DNA of 64,000 nucleotides. Origin: Planctomycetota bacterium (lineage in GTDB: Bacteria > Planctomycetota > JAJSAM01 > JAJVHW01). Shown here one piece after another: positions 8,277-16,903 of the stretch. Both the position numbers and the translations under genes were made by a program. The stretch lies in NCBI GenBank assembly GCA_024280885.1, contig JAJRPF010000072.1, positions 62,001-126,000 of the forward strand, written 5' to 3'. The notes beneath the pieces were generated by a model. The model made no database searches and was not told the DNA's origin. It worked only from the letters and a program-made list of their open reading frames with translations. The stretch's first letter is position 1. Each line of letters opens with the position of its first letter.

Positions 8277-9260
8277 TCAGTTCGCGTAGCCACTCGGGTG
8301 CTGCTTGTGCCACCGCCACGCAGACTCGACGATGGCCTGTATCGTCCCGTGAACCGGGGACCATCCCAACCGCTCCACGATCTTCTCCGCGGATGCGAAG
8401 AGTGCTGGCGGATCGCCCGGACGGCGGCCCTCGATGGTCTTCGGGATCTCACGCCCGATGACCTTCTCGCAGGCGTTGATGACCTCGAGAACTGAAGAAC
8501 CTGTGCCCGTACCGACGTTGTAGATCTCCGCGGTGTCCGACTCGATCGCACGGATCGCGAGTAAGTGAGCCTGTGCAAGATCATCCACGTGGACGTAATC
8601 GCGGATGCAGGTGCCGTCAGGCGTCGGATAGTCCGTCCCGAAGATCTTGATCTGCTCGCGCTGACCTAGCGCGACTTGGAAGACGATCGGAATCAGATGG
8701 GTTTCCGGATCGTGATGCTCGCCGTGCGTGCCGTCCGCGGACGCGCCGGCGGCGTTGAAGTATCGCAGCAGAGTGAACCCGAAACCGTACGCGTCAGCGA
8801 AGTCGCGGATCATCCACTCGACTGCGAGCTTCGTTCGCGCGTACGGACTGCACGGCATCTGCGGTGAGTCCTCTCGCAATGGAGTCTCGGGGTTCAGCCC
8901 GTACGTCGCGCACGTGCTGGAGAACAGCATCCGGCGCACGCCTGCTGCGCGCATTGCGTTCAGCAGACTCCGTGTCCCGCCGACGTTGTTCCGATAGTGG
9001 AAGTCCGGGTCGGTCACAGATGTGTCGATCGTCGTCGCTGCGGCGAAGTGCATCACCGCGTCGGCGCCCGTAGTGCGCAGCGCATCCGTGAGCGCGCCGG
9101 TGTGGCTGATGTCTCCGACGATGAGGCGCCCCTCAGGTACGGATTGGGCGTGCCCTTCGGAGAGGTTGTCGAATGCGAATGCCTCCACGTCGTTCGCAAG
9201 CAGGTAGCGCAAACAGGCGCTGCCGACGTAGCCGGCGCCACCGGTCAATAAGATCCGCAT
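8277..9260 (-). CDS. galE: UDP-glucose 4-epimerase
   Basis: This 327-residue extended SDR enzyme interconverts UDP-glucose and UDP-galactose in the cytoplasm. The NAD-binding motif TGGAGYVG lies at 6-13, the SSTCATYG active-site segment at 114-121, and the catalytic YxxxK is Y140/K144 (SPYARTK). The C-terminal half has family features such as RYFNAAGAS and FGTDYPTPDGTCIRDYVHVDD. An AGGAGGG ribosome site stands eight bases before the ATG. It is the last gene of the ten-gene minus-strand operon, 24 bases after gmhB, and the IS256 element lies just beyond its end. It probably supplies galactose for the polysaccharide, or acts on a related UDP-sugar. Confidence 0.93.
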   Translation of the reverse strand: MRILLTGGAGYVGSACLRYLLANDVEAFAFDNLSEGHAQSVPEGRLIVGDISHTGALTDALRTTGADAVMHFAAATTIDTSVTDPDFHYRNNVGGTRSLLNAMRAAGVRRMLFSSTCATYGLNPETPLREDSPQMPCSPYARTKLAVEWMIRDFADAYGFGFTLLRYFNAAGASADGTHGEHHDPETHLIPIVFQVALGQREQIKIFGTDYPTPDGTCIRDYVHVDDLAQAHLLAIRAIESDTAEIYNVGTGTGSSVLEVINACEKVIGREIPKTIEGRRPGDPPALFASAEKIVERLGWSPVHGTIQAIVESAWRWHKQHPSGYAN

Positions 9261-9284
9261 CTACGAGCCCTCCTCGATCCTCGA

Positions 9285-9902
9285 TCAGCCCCACTCACCG
9301 CTCGGCGGCGCGGGGCGCTCCTGAAGCACAGATTGTGTTGAAATGGCTGTTGCGGCCTCGATCAGGTTGCGCACGACGAAGTCGATGGCGTCGTGCGCTG
9401 CATCGAACGCGGTGTTCCCGGTACTGCGGACCATGAAACAGCCGCGACACCCTGCATTCCTTCCAGCGAGCACGTCACTGATCATGTCTCCGATCATCCA
9501 CGAGCGGCTCACGTCCAGATTGAGATCACGAGCCGACTCAAGGAGCATGCCGGGCCCAGGCTTACGTCGCGGATCCTCGATCACAGTGCGGTCGCCGCCC
9601 GCGGGTACTGTCGAACAGAATCGCCAGTCGTCGATCACAGCGCCTTCGAGGCTCAGTTGCCTGACCATCTCGGCGTGGACGACATCGAGTTGCGCCGCAG
9701 TCATCAGTCCCCGACCGACAGCGGATTGGTTCGTGATGATGACCGTGGCGTAGCCCAACTCGCGGATCCGACGCAGTCCAGCTGCCGCACCGGGCAGCAG
9801 GCGCACGTCTGCCGGATCGCGAATGTAGTGCACGTGCTTGATCACAGTGCCGTCCCGATCGAGGAAGACCGCCGGCCTCAAGCGCGTGCTGCCTCGGCGC
9901 AT
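9285..9902 (-). CDS. gmhB: D-glycero-D-manno-heptose 1,7-bisphosphate 7-phosphatase
   Basis: This 205-residue HAD-superfamily phosphatase is of the histidinol-phosphatase/GmhB type and removes the 7-phosphate in the GDP-heptose route. Motif I is FLDRDGT with D15 and D17, motif II TNQS at 57-60, motif III K114 in RRKPGPG, and motif IV IGDMISD with D139 and D143. The zinc-binding cysteine/histidine loop usual between motifs II and III is not present: the segment reads FCSTVPAGGDRTVIEDPRRK with one cysteine. Many GmhB relatives lack part of this loop, so the function call stands, but substrate anomer preference cannot be read. It overlaps the end of hddC by 25 bases and is followed by galE. Confidence 0.87.
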   Translation of the reverse strand: MRRGSTRLRPAVFLDRDGTVIKHVHYIRDPADVRLLPGAAAGLRRIRELGYATVIITNQSAVGRGLMTAAQLDVVHAEMVRQLSLEGAVIDDWRFCSTVPAGGDRTVIEDPRRKPGPGMLLESARDLNLDVSRSWMIGDMISDVLAGRNAGCRGCFMVRSTGNTAFDAAHDAIDFVVRNLIEAATAISTQSVLQERPAPPSGEWG

Positions 9903-10621
9903 GAAGGGAACACTCCAGGGGCATCATTCCGGGCTTGCTGCAGCGACTCCGGTGTCCCGACGTCCCGGTGGTAGCCGTCCCACGACATGCCGCGCATCCG
10001 GCCGACGAGCGTCGGGAGCACGTCGAACCCGAAGTCGAATGCGTTCAGGGCAGCGATCTCGCGGTAGACCGACGCATCGATTGCGTACACGCCGGCATTG
10101 GCCAGATCGCTCTTCGGGTGCTGCGGCTTTTCGACGAACGCCGTCACACGCCCGTCGTTGTCGAGCTCCGCGATGCCGCACTTCTCCGGGTACTCCGTGC
10201 GAAAGAGCAGCATCGTGACCGGATCCGAATGTGCCGCGTGGAACGAGACCAGTTCGGCCAAGTCGACGTCGCTGAGGTTGTCGCCGTAGATCACGAGGAC
10301 GACGTCCGTGTCGTCGGCGAGATCCAAGTTGGCGGCAACCGTGCCAGCTGACCCGAGAAGTCCCGGCTCGAACGCCTCGGTGACGGCGAACGCCCGCTCG
10401 CGGTCCGCGCGCTGCAGATACTGGCGCAGGACCTGCGGAAGATGGTGATTGTTGATACGGACCTCCGAGACGCCAACGGCCTCCAGCGCGTCCATCCAGA
10501 AATCGAGGAGCGCCCGATTGCAGATCGGCACAAGGCACTTCGGGAGACTGTCCGTCAGCGGGCGCAGCCTGGTGCCGAGCCCACCGGCCAGCACCAGTGC
10601 ATTGACGCGAGAGGAGGTCAT
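9878..10621 (-). CDS. hddC: D-glycero-alpha-D-manno-heptose 1-phosphate guanylyltransferase (HddC-like)
   Basis: This 247-residue nucleotidyltransferase has the complete signature AGGLGTRLRPLTDSLPKCLV (12-31) and the metal-binding Asp in YGDNLSD (D113), plus FVEKP. In the pathway it joins GTP and heptose-1-phosphate to form GDP-heptose. The family alone could also be a mannose- or glucose-1-phosphate nucleotidyltransferase; the assignment comes from the adjoining gmhA, hddA and gmhB. Unlike the degenerate relative at 4338-5285, all catalytic residues are present. The start ATG overlaps the stop of the epimerase gene (ATGA), and the last 25 bases overlap gmhB. Confidence 0.85.
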   Translation of the reverse strand: MTSSRVNALVLAGGLGTRLRPLTDSLPKCLVPICNRALLDFWMDALEAVGVSEVRINNHHLPQVLRQYLQRADRERAFAVTEAFEPGLLGSAGTVAANLDLADDTDVVLVIYGDNLSDVDLAELVSFHAAHSDPVTMLLFRTEYPEKCGIAELDNDGRVTAFVEKPQHPKSDLANAGVYAIDASVYREIAALNAFDFGFDVLPTLVGRMRGMSWDGYHRDVGTPESLQQARNDAPGVFPSCAEAARA

Positions 10622-11739
10622 GATTTGACCCTCCGCACGACTCCGAGCTCCTCCATCTTGGCCGTTGCGTTCGTCAGGAGTTCTGCCGGTGGGGCTGCGT
10701 CTTCGATCCAGCCGCGGTAGGCGTCTACACTGTCGTGGACCGTGCGCTGCGGAGACCAGCCGAGAGCCTTCAGTTTCGAGACGTCGGAACAGATGTGGCG
10801 CGTGTCACCGAATCGGTAGCGACCGCAGGCCTCCGGCTCGTAGTCGGCTATGCGAAACACCTCGGCCACCACGCTTGCGAACTCCGAGACCGTCAGCGTC
10901 CGATCCCCACCGACGTGGAACATCTCGTAGTCGGCGCGCTCGTCGCGCAGCACAAGGAGGTTGGCATCCACGACGTCGTGGATGTTCACGAAGTCTCGGA
11001 TCTGCTGGCCGTCCTCGTAGATCGGAGGGCGCTGCTTCTGATGCATCGCCAAGCAGAATACGCGACAGGCTCCGCTGTACGCATTGTAGAAACTCTGCCT
11101 GGGTCCCTGCACGATCGAGTAGCGCATCGCAACGGTCGGGATCTCGTATCGACGCCCAATACTGAGCGCGACGGTCTCCTCGGCGATCTTGCTGACGCCA
11201 TACTGGTTCTGTGGATTCTGGTGGGTCTCGTCGGTCGGCTGCCACCGTAGCGGACCCGTGCTGCCCTCGGGCGCCTGGACGTCCCAGATCCCACGTGCCA
11301 ACTGCTCGTCGGGTCGAATATCCGGCAGCACCGCGCGGCCCTCTGCATCGACGTAGAGTCCCTCACCCAGCGTCGCCTGGCTGCTTGCGACGATGACCTT
11401 CTGGACCGGGAGACTCTCGCGCACGATGAGTTCGTAGAGCAGAGCTGTCGAGGTCACATTGACATCGAAGTACCGGCTGAAGAGCGGCAGATAGTCCTGG
11501 AATGCAGCCAGGTGATAGACCACGTCGCAGCCCTGGAGAGCCCGGAGCAGCGCGTTCTCATCGCGCACATCCCCGACGATCAGTTCGCACCGAGGATCGA
11601 GGTACTCAGGAGCCTTGCGCTCCGGGTGCACCGGCGGCTCGAGGCTGTCGAGCAGACGCACCTCGTAGCCAGCGGCAAGCAGCGCGTCCGCCGTATGCGA
11701 ACCGATGAAACCGGCGCCGCCAGTGATCAGCGCGCGCAC
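10618..11739 (-). CDS. NAD-dependent sugar-nucleotide epimerase/dehydratase
   Basis: This extended SDR protein of about 373 residues begins VRALITGGAGFIGSH at a GTG (11739), which overlaps the last 13 bases of gmhA. The longer frame upstream is Arg/Cys-rich and lies within gmhA, so I exclude it. The Rossmann motif TGGAGFIG and the catalytic YGVSK (NQYGVSKIAEE) are visible. Its place between gmhA and hddC suggests that it acts on GDP-heptose or another nucleotide sugar of the same pathway, for example a 4,6-dehydratase or epimerase. No substrate can be proved from the sequence. The start codon of hddC overlaps its stop. Confidence 0.82.
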   Translation of the reverse strand: MRALITGGAGFIGSHTADALLAAGYEVRLLDSLEPPVHPERKAPEYLDPRCELIVGDVRDENALLRALQGCDVVYHLAAFQDYLPLFSRYFDVNVTSTALLYELIVRESLPVQKVIVASSQATLGEGLYVDAEGRAVLPDIRPDEQLARGIWDVQAPEGSTGPLRWQPTDETHQNPQNQYGVSKIAEETVALSIGRRYEIPTVAMRYSIVQGPRQSFYNAYSGACRVFCLAMHQKQRPPIYEDGQQIRDFVNIHDVVDANLLVLRDERADYEMFHVGGDRTLTVSEFASVVAEVFRIADYEPEACGRYRFGDTRHICSDVSKLKALGWSPQRTVHDSVDAYRGWIEDAAPPAELLTNATAKMEELGVVRRVKS

Positions 11740-12326
11740 GCGGCCTCCGCTGCCTCCATCACGCGCGACTTCAGGCGTTGCGCGACGTTGTGCCCAACAG
11801 ACTGCTGCAGATCCTCGACAAACCCGTAGTTGTCGCTCGCGAAGTTGATGTGCACATCGGCCAGAGGGCCGAGCTTGCCCCCGTCGAAACCGGTGATCGC
11901 AACCACCGTCATGTCGTGCGCACGTGCCCACTCACAGGCCTTCACCGCGTTCGGTGAGTTGCCCGAGCAGCTGATCGCGACAGCCACGTCGCCGGGCTTC
12001 GCGTACGACTCGAGCGGGTGGACGAAGATGTCGTCGTAGCCGATGTCGTTGCCGATCGCCGTCAAGATGCCCATGTTGTCGGCGAGACTGAACGCCCGCA
12101 GGCGGTGCTGTCCCTCGACCTGCGCTGTCTTGACGTAGTCCGAGACGTGGTGGCTTGCGCAGAACGCGCTTCCGCCGTTGCCGAAGACGTACACGGCTCG
12201 GTCGTCTTTCCATGCGTCGAAGAGTACGTCGGCGTAGCGATCAATCGCGTCGCCGTCCACGGTTTCAAGCATCGCTCGAAGGCCCGCCAAGTACTCGCCA
12301 GCCGAACTGGTGATCGATCCTGCCAT
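11727..12326 (-). CDS. gmhA: Sedoheptulose 7-phosphate isomerase (SIS domain)
   Basis: This 199-residue SIS-domain protein catalyses the first heptose step, sedoheptulose 7-phosphate to D-glycero-D-manno-heptose 7-phosphate. The phosphate-binding segments are FGNGGSAFCASH (48-59) and ISCSGNSPN (118-126), and the C-terminal active-site helix reads EDLQQSVGHNV with H179. The first histidine of the classical QExH motif is replaced by Gln, which differs from E. coli GmhA. The ATG is preceded by AAGGG. Next to hddA, gmhB and hddC the pathway assignment is strong. It lies 41 bases after hddA. Confidence 0.9.
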   Translation of the reverse strand: MAGSITSSAGEYLAGLRAMLETVDGDAIDRYADVLFDAWKDDRAVYVFGNGGSAFCASHHVSDYVKTAQVEGQHRLRAFSLADNMGILTAIGNDIGYDDIFVHPLESYAKPGDVAVAISCSGNSPNAVKACEWARAHDMTVVAITGFDGGKLGPLADVHINFASDNYGFVEDLQQSVGHNVAQRLKSRVMEAAEAACAR

Positions 12327-12366
12327 TCTGGTTCCCTTTCGTCGCGCTCGCTTCTGAGCGGTCTCT

Positions 12367-13344
12367 CTAATGATCGCTGATGAAGATCAGCCTGCTTCCC
12401 CGGCGGTCGATCGAGAAGTCGATCTCGCGCGGGCGCCCCAGAGCGTCACGAATGGCCTCGTGACTCTGAGGCGGCGCAAGCAGGAACAAGAAGCCTCCGC
12501 CTCCGGCTCCGAGCAGCTTGCCCCCCTGGGCTCCGTACTGACGTGCCTTCTGGTACCAGTCATCGACGAACGCGGAGCTGATCCCGAAGCCCAGTGAGCG
12601 CTTGAGCTCCCAGCCCTGATGCAGGAGCTCGGCGAAGCCGTCGACATCCGCATCTCCCGCGAGGCATTGCCGCATCTCGCTGGCGAGTGCCGCCATCTCC
12701 CGCAGTACACCGCGACGATCAGCGGTGCCGTCGCTCTGCTTCTGGAGGATCGCATCCGCATCGCGTTGTTGATTGGTGTAGAGCATCAGCGCCCGGGACT
12801 CGATCTCGTCGAGCGTCTCCCGTCGTGTGGGCACCGGCTCAACCTCGACGGTGTCATCAGGCAGAAAACGGATGAAGTTCAGGCCGCCATACGCGGCCGC
12901 GTACTGATCCTGGCGACCGATCGGCTTGCCGAGGATGTCGATCTCGATATCACAGGCTTCCTGCGCCAGTTTCTCCGGTCCCGAGACTCGCCCCTTGTAG
13001 GCATAGAGCGCGTTGAGGAGTCCGACAGTTAGAGTGCTGCTTGAGCCGAGCCCTGTGCCCGCCGGAACGTCTCCGATCGTCGTAATCTCGAGGTGGCGTC
13101 CCAGGCCCGTCAGACGTAGTGCCTCGCGCACAATCGTGTGGTCCAACTGATCGATGGTGTCGGCGATCTCGGTCTTGCTGTAGGCCACGCGTGTCGAAGC
13201 AGCGAAACGCGGGCTGACCGTGACGTACATGTGCTTCCCCAGCGCCACGCTGAGAACGGCCCCGGGCTCGTCACGGTAGTACGCTGGCAAATCGGTGCCG
13301 CCGCCGGCGAAGCTCACGCGGTAAGGGGTCTGGGAGATGATCAT
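12367..13344 (-). CDS. hddA: D-glycero-alpha-D-manno-heptose 7-phosphate 1-kinase
   Basis: This 325-residue GHMP-family kinase has the N-terminal motif PYRVSFAGGGTDLPAYY, the ATP-binding motif PAGTGLGSSS (94-103) and the C-terminal glycine-rich motif GGKLLGAGGGGFLFLL. It phosphorylates C1 of heptose 7-phosphate before GmhB and HddC act. The opening motif is typical of HddA-type rather than galactokinase-type members. It begins four bases after the glycosyltransferase stop and lies in the middle of the ten-gene operon. The presence of hddA, not the beta-anomer hldE gene, indicates GDP-alpha-heptose (surface glycan) rather than ADP-beta-heptose (LPS core). Confidence 0.92.
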   Translation of the reverse strand: MIISQTPYRVSFAGGGTDLPAYYRDEPGAVLSVALGKHMYVTVSPRFAASTRVAYSKTEIADTIDQLDHTIVREALRLTGLGRHLEITTIGDVPAGTGLGSSSTLTVGLLNALYAYKGRVSGPEKLAQEACDIEIDILGKPIGRQDQYAAAYGGLNFIRFLPDDTVEVEPVPTRRETLDEIESRALMLYTNQQRDADAILQKQSDGTADRRGVLREMAALASEMRQCLAGDADVDGFAELLHQGWELKRSLGFGISSAFVDDWYQKARQYGAQGGKLLGAGGGGFLFLLAPPQSHEAIRDALGRPREIDFSIDRRGSRLIFISDH

Positions 13345-13347
13345 GGG

Positions 13348-14718
13348 TCAGCCTCTCACGCTGGTCTGCGGGCTCCGGTGCGTGCTGGTGGTCGGGACGG
13401 ACGCGTGCGTCATGCCGAGACGTTGCCGGTATCGGGACAGCAGCGGTTCCAGGCACTTGTCAATGTCGAATACACGCACAACGCGTGCCCGTCCAGCATC
13501 GCCGAGCCGCGACGCGAGTTCGCGATCCGACAGGACGCGTTGCAGACAGTCCGCGAGTTGGTCGGGCGCGTTGGGCTCGGCGAGCAGTCCTGTCAACTCG
13601 TCTTCCACGAGGTCCGGAATGCCGACGAGCCGCGTCGAGACCGCAGGCACCCCGCACGCCATCGCCTCCATGAGGAGTTGGGGCAGGCCATCGACGTCGT
13701 CATCGGTGGCCCACACACACGCCAAGCAGAAGACGTCGCCGTGCGCCATGAACTCCGGGATCGCCTCCTGTGTGACGGCGCTCGGGACGAGTTCGACGAA
13801 CTCTCCGACGCTCTGGCGCTGGATCTCCGCAGCGAGATCAACCTCGAGCGGCCCGGTGCCTCGGATCACACAGCGAAAGTCGATCCCGCGGTCCCGGAGA
13901 ATGCGGGCCGCCTGGATCAGGTCGGTGAACCCCTTCTTCTCCACCAGACGCCCCGCCGAGAGGATCGTCGGCACGGCGGTGGGGGCCCTAGGGGTGCGGC
14001 CAGCAACCCCCGGGCGCGGTGGATGCTCCGCACGTCGGCCGGCTATCACCCCCTCACCGGCGCCGCGGGGGTTTCTGGCCGGGCCCCTGATCTCCGGTGG
14101 CGCGAATTGCGCCACGTCGATGCCGCAATACACGATCTCCAATTGCTCAGGGAGGGCTCCCTCGGACAGGAAAAACTCCCGGTGGAACTCGCTGATGCAG
14201 ACGATGAACTCCGCTCGGCGGATTTTATCACGCAGGCCACAGCGATGTCGAAAGAGGTCCGTCGCGTGCCCCGTGAAGCTGAACGGAACTCCCAGTAGCC
14301 ATGCGCCGTACATTCCGATCGAGGCTGACGAATGCGCCCATTGGGCGTGGATGTGGCTGACCTTTCCGCTCCGGAGCTCTTGCGCCCAGTGGCACGCAAC
14401 AAAGAGATGCACCAGGAGCGTGGTGCGGATCCGCAACGACTCGCGCTCGGAGAAGAGGGCGTTGCCGAGGGCTTTCCAGAAGCGTCCTCCGAATCGGAGT
14501 GGCGCCAGCAGACCGGCCAGCGCGGCACGAAAGACCGGCAATGGGTAGAGGACTCGCGTGTCCTCGTCCATCCGGCGCGCCCAGTCGGACGTGAAGAGAT
14601 CGTGCTGAGGGGCGCGCATGGCGTGGAGAACGAACGGGATATCCGCCTTCCCCACGACTCGAAGCTCGTTCGCAACCCAGGGCTGGCCGACCCCCTGAGT
14701 CGATATGTAGTGGATCAC
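13348..14718 (-). CDS. Glycosyltransferase, GT4-like
   Basis: This glycosyltransferase of about 456 residues has a GT-B fold. The N-terminal half contains HIHAQWAHSSASIGMYG and FSFTGHATDLFRH. The C-terminal half has the nucleotide-sugar binding region ILSAGRLVEKKGFTDLIQA and the E-x7-E-type segment GLPQLLMEAMACGVPAVSTR. The GTG at 14718 overlaps the stop of the epimerase gene (GTGA); the longer frame upstream is out-of-frame noise from that gene. Between the domains is a Pro/Gly/Arg-rich low-complexity stretch (near 13975-14095) longer than usual in the family. A cytoplasmic enzyme adding one sugar to a lipid-linked repeat unit is likely; donor and acceptor are unknown. Confidence 0.88.
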   Translation of the reverse strand: MIHYISTQGVGQPWVANELRVVGKADIPFVLHAMRAPQHDLFTSDWARRMDEDTRVLYPLPVFRAALAGLLAPLRFGGRFWKALGNALFSERESLRIRTTLLVHLFVACHWAQELRSGKVSHIHAQWAHSSASIGMYGAWLLGVPFSFTGHATDLFRHRCGLRDKIRRAEFIVCISEFHREFFLSEGALPEQLEIVYCGIDVAQFAPPEIRGPARNPRGAGEGVIAGRRAEHPPRPGVAGRTPRAPTAVPTILSAGRLVEKKGFTDLIQAARILRDRGIDFRCVIRGTGPLEVDLAAEIQRQSVGEFVELVPSAVTQEAIPEFMAHGDVFCLACVWATDDDVDGLPQLLMEAMACGVPAVSTRLVGIPDLVEDELTGLLAEPNAPDQLADCLQRVLSDRELASRLGDAGRARVVRVFDIDKCLEPLLSRYRQRLGMTHASVPTTSTHRSPQTSVRG

Positions 14719-15794
14719 GTGGCGCTCCCGGACGGAGTGCGCGATTTCTGCGCGTGGGCACCGGCTGCGACCGTCGGAATCTTTGCCAGTACATCGTCGT
14801 AGGGCGGAGTGGCGGTAGTCGAGCGCGCGAGCGCTTCGTCGAGTCCGTAGTGCGGCGTCCAGCCGAGTGTCTCTTTCAGCTTCGCGTTTGAGTAGCGCAA
14901 CGGTTTGCAGCGAGCCATGAGACTCTCCGACTTCAGGATCTGCGGGATCTTCGCACGGCCGCCGCAGACGAAGCGGTTGAAGAGCCCACCGAGCCCGGCG
15001 ATCCCCCGCATCAACGAGAACGCCACCGGTACGATGCGCGGCGTCGGGACGACACTCGCGGCCAGGATCCGGCACAGACGGCGCTGCGTGGGCGTGTCGT
15101 CATCGAGGACATTGAGGGTGGCGCCGATCGCGGCGTCCGTCTCCGCGGCGAGCACGACGGCCTCCGCACAGTTCTCGACATAGGAGAGTGGCATCTGCGA
15201 CCAAGCTCCCGTGCGGATCCACAGCTTGTCCGAGAGCTTGAATCCCAGACGTGCCGTCCACAACTCGCCTGGGCCGAAGATCACACCGGGGCGCAGGATC
15301 GTCGCCTCGAGCCGACCGGCCTCGGCTTCCCGGCGCACGAGTTGCTCCTGAAGTAGCTTGGTCCAGCAGTACGCGTCGCGAGCCTCCGGGTGCGCTGCCA
15401 CGGGCGACGCCTCGTCCAGAACGCTCAGCATGCGGATGCGCGTGTAGTCGTAGACGGAGAAGCTGCTCGTCAGAACGAGCCGCTTCAGCCCCGCTGCTGC
15501 CATGCCTTGGACGAGTTTCTCAGTTCCGCCGACGGTGCTGCCGAATTGCGCGTGCAGATCGCCGGACTTGTCCGCGGCCAAGTGAATGACCGCTTCGACA
15601 CCGGTGAAGATCTCGCTGGGCGGAGGTCCGGCGCGTAGGTCCGCCCTGGCTTCATCGATGTCCCCGCTCCAGTCGGAGGCTGCGAACTTGGATCGGGGCC
15701 GGACGAGCGCGCGGACCGAGTGCCCGCGACGGAGCGCCTCCGCCACAACGTGGCGACCGAGGAAGCCTGATGCGCCGGTGATGAGCAGTCTCAC
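14715..15794 (-). CDS. NAD-dependent epimerase/dehydratase family protein
   Basis: This extended SDR protein of about 359 residues starts VRLLITGASGFLGRHV at a GTG (15794) that overlaps the stop of the oxidoreductase gene as GTGA. The Rossmann motif TGASGFLG and a YCWTK active site (AYCWTKLLQEQ) are visible, and SSFSVYD supplies the usual serine. The C-terminal half (LMARCKPLRYSNAKLKETLG) resembles members acting on sugars in polysaccharide clusters. Substrate unknown. The longer upstream frame is a shadow of the neighbouring gene. It is translationally coupled on both sides. Confidence 0.83.
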   Translation of the reverse strand: MRLLITGASGFLGRHVVAEALRRGHSVRALVRPRSKFAASDWSGDIDEARADLRAGPPPSEIFTGVEAVIHLAADKSGDLHAQFGSTVGGTEKLVQGMAAAGLKRLVLTSSFSVYDYTRIRMLSVLDEASPVAAHPEARDAYCWTKLLQEQLVRREAEAGRLEATILRPGVIFGPGELWTARLGFKLSDKLWIRTGAWSQMPLSYVENCAEAVVLAAETDAAIGATLNVLDDDTPTQRRLCRILAASVVPTPRIVPVAFSLMRGIAGLGGLFNRFVCGGRAKIPQILKSESLMARCKPLRYSNAKLKETLGWTPHYGLDEALARSTTATPPYDDVLAKIPTVAAGAHAQKSRTPSGSAT

Positions 15795-16903
15795 TGGGCT
15801 GCCCTCCCGTGTCCGGCCATCCCCAGATGCGCTTCTCGCTGGCCTGCGTCCGCGAGCAGAGCATCGACAAGGCGAACCGTCATCAGCATGTCGTCGTGGG
15901 TGACCGGCGGCGTGCCGCCGGTCCTGAACGCTTCGTATGTGCCCTCGAGGAAACGCGTCAGTCCCTCGTAGGCCGTGCGCTGCATGATCTTGTCCTGTAG
16001 TCCCGTCCACGCCGTCTTCATGAGCGACTTGCCGTTCACGAACCGGTTGACCATGGGGGACAATTTGTCGCCCCCGGCCCGCGGCTTCTCAAGATAGACG
16101 TGCGGCAAGAAGAGGTCGGCGACCGCCATCCCCTCGGTGCCGCGCACGGTCACCGTGAACGCATCGGGGAACGTCTGGCACGTGAAGCGGATTCGCGCGT
16201 GAGTTGATCCGTTGAGGACGAGAGCGTCGAGATCGTCGAACTTGAAGAGGTCGCCGCCGCCGTGGTTGCTCCACGTTGCGCGCGTCGAGTCGAACCCGCC
16301 CGTGAAGAGCAGCGTCAGGTACGAGAGATGCGTAACGAACTCGTGGATGACGCCCGCGGGGAGTTGGTGGCTGCCGGCCGGCAGATTCTCGTCCGCGTAA
16401 CGACCGCCCTCGTTGCGAATGGGGAGCGAGAGCCGGACCTCCACGTCGGTGACGTCGCCGAGTTCGCCGCGCGTCAAGAGGTCGTGGACTGTCTGGATCG
16501 GTCCGTTGAACCGGTAGTTGTGGTTCTCGACGATGCTCAGTCCGCGGCCCTCGGCCTCGGCCCACAGGCTCTCAAACGCCGCGCCACTCAGCGCGATGGG
16601 CTTCTCGACGATGACGTTCGCTCCGGCTGCGAGGCAATCGCGCGTCAGCCGGTCGTGCGTTGCGGGGGGTGTGAGCACGTGCACGACGTCCGGCTCGCAG
16701 TCCTCCAGCATCGCCGCGTGACTCGTGAAGTACGCCGCGGCGCCGAAGCGTGCGGCGGCGAATTGGGCGGAGCACGCCGACAGATCGCAGACTCCCGCCA
16801 GTTCGACGTCGGGGGCGGAGGCGACGAATGAGAGATGTTCGTCCGAGATCTTCCCCGTGCCGATCACCGCCGTGCGAAGCGTGCGCTTCCTGGTCGCGGT
16901 CAC
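15791..16903 (-). CDS. Gfo/Idh/MocA family oxidoreductase
   Basis: This 370-residue NAD(P)-dependent sugar oxidoreductase has the N-terminal Rossmann motif VIGTGKISDEH and the EKP motif (NVIVEKPIALSG) at the end of the nucleotide domain. A catalytic histidine candidate lies in AGVIHEFVTHL. Such enzymes oxidise or reduce ring carbons of nucleotide sugars or free sugars during synthesis of unusual sugars. Its start overlaps the glycosyltransferase stop (ATGA) and its stop overlaps the epimerase start (GTGA). Substrate is unknown; the neighbouring SDR is a candidate partner in a two-step modification. Confidence 0.86.
   Translation of the reverse strand: MTATRKRTLRTAVIGTGKISDEHLSFVASAPDVELAGVCDLSACSAQFAAARFGAAAYFTSHAAMLEDCEPDVVHVLTPPATHDRLTRDCLAAGANVIVEKPIALSGAAFESLWAEAEGRGLSIVENHNYRFNGPIQTVHDLLTRGELGDVTDVEVRLSLPIRNEGGRYADENLPAGSHQLPAGVIHEFVTHLSYLTLLFTGGFDSTRATWSNHGGGDLFKFDDLDALVLNGSTHARIRFTCQTFPDAFTVTVRGTEGMAVADLFLPHVYLEKPRAGGDKLSPMVNRFVNGKSLMKTAWTGLQDKIMQRTAYEGLTRFLEGTYEAFRTGGTPPVTHDDMLMTVRLVDALLADAGQREAHLGMAGHGRAAQ

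Noticed and set aside
13138-14548. Two long plus-strand frames opposite the GT4 and hddA genes
   Set aside because: Both are antisense shadows of well-supported genes and have no ribosome sites or motifs.
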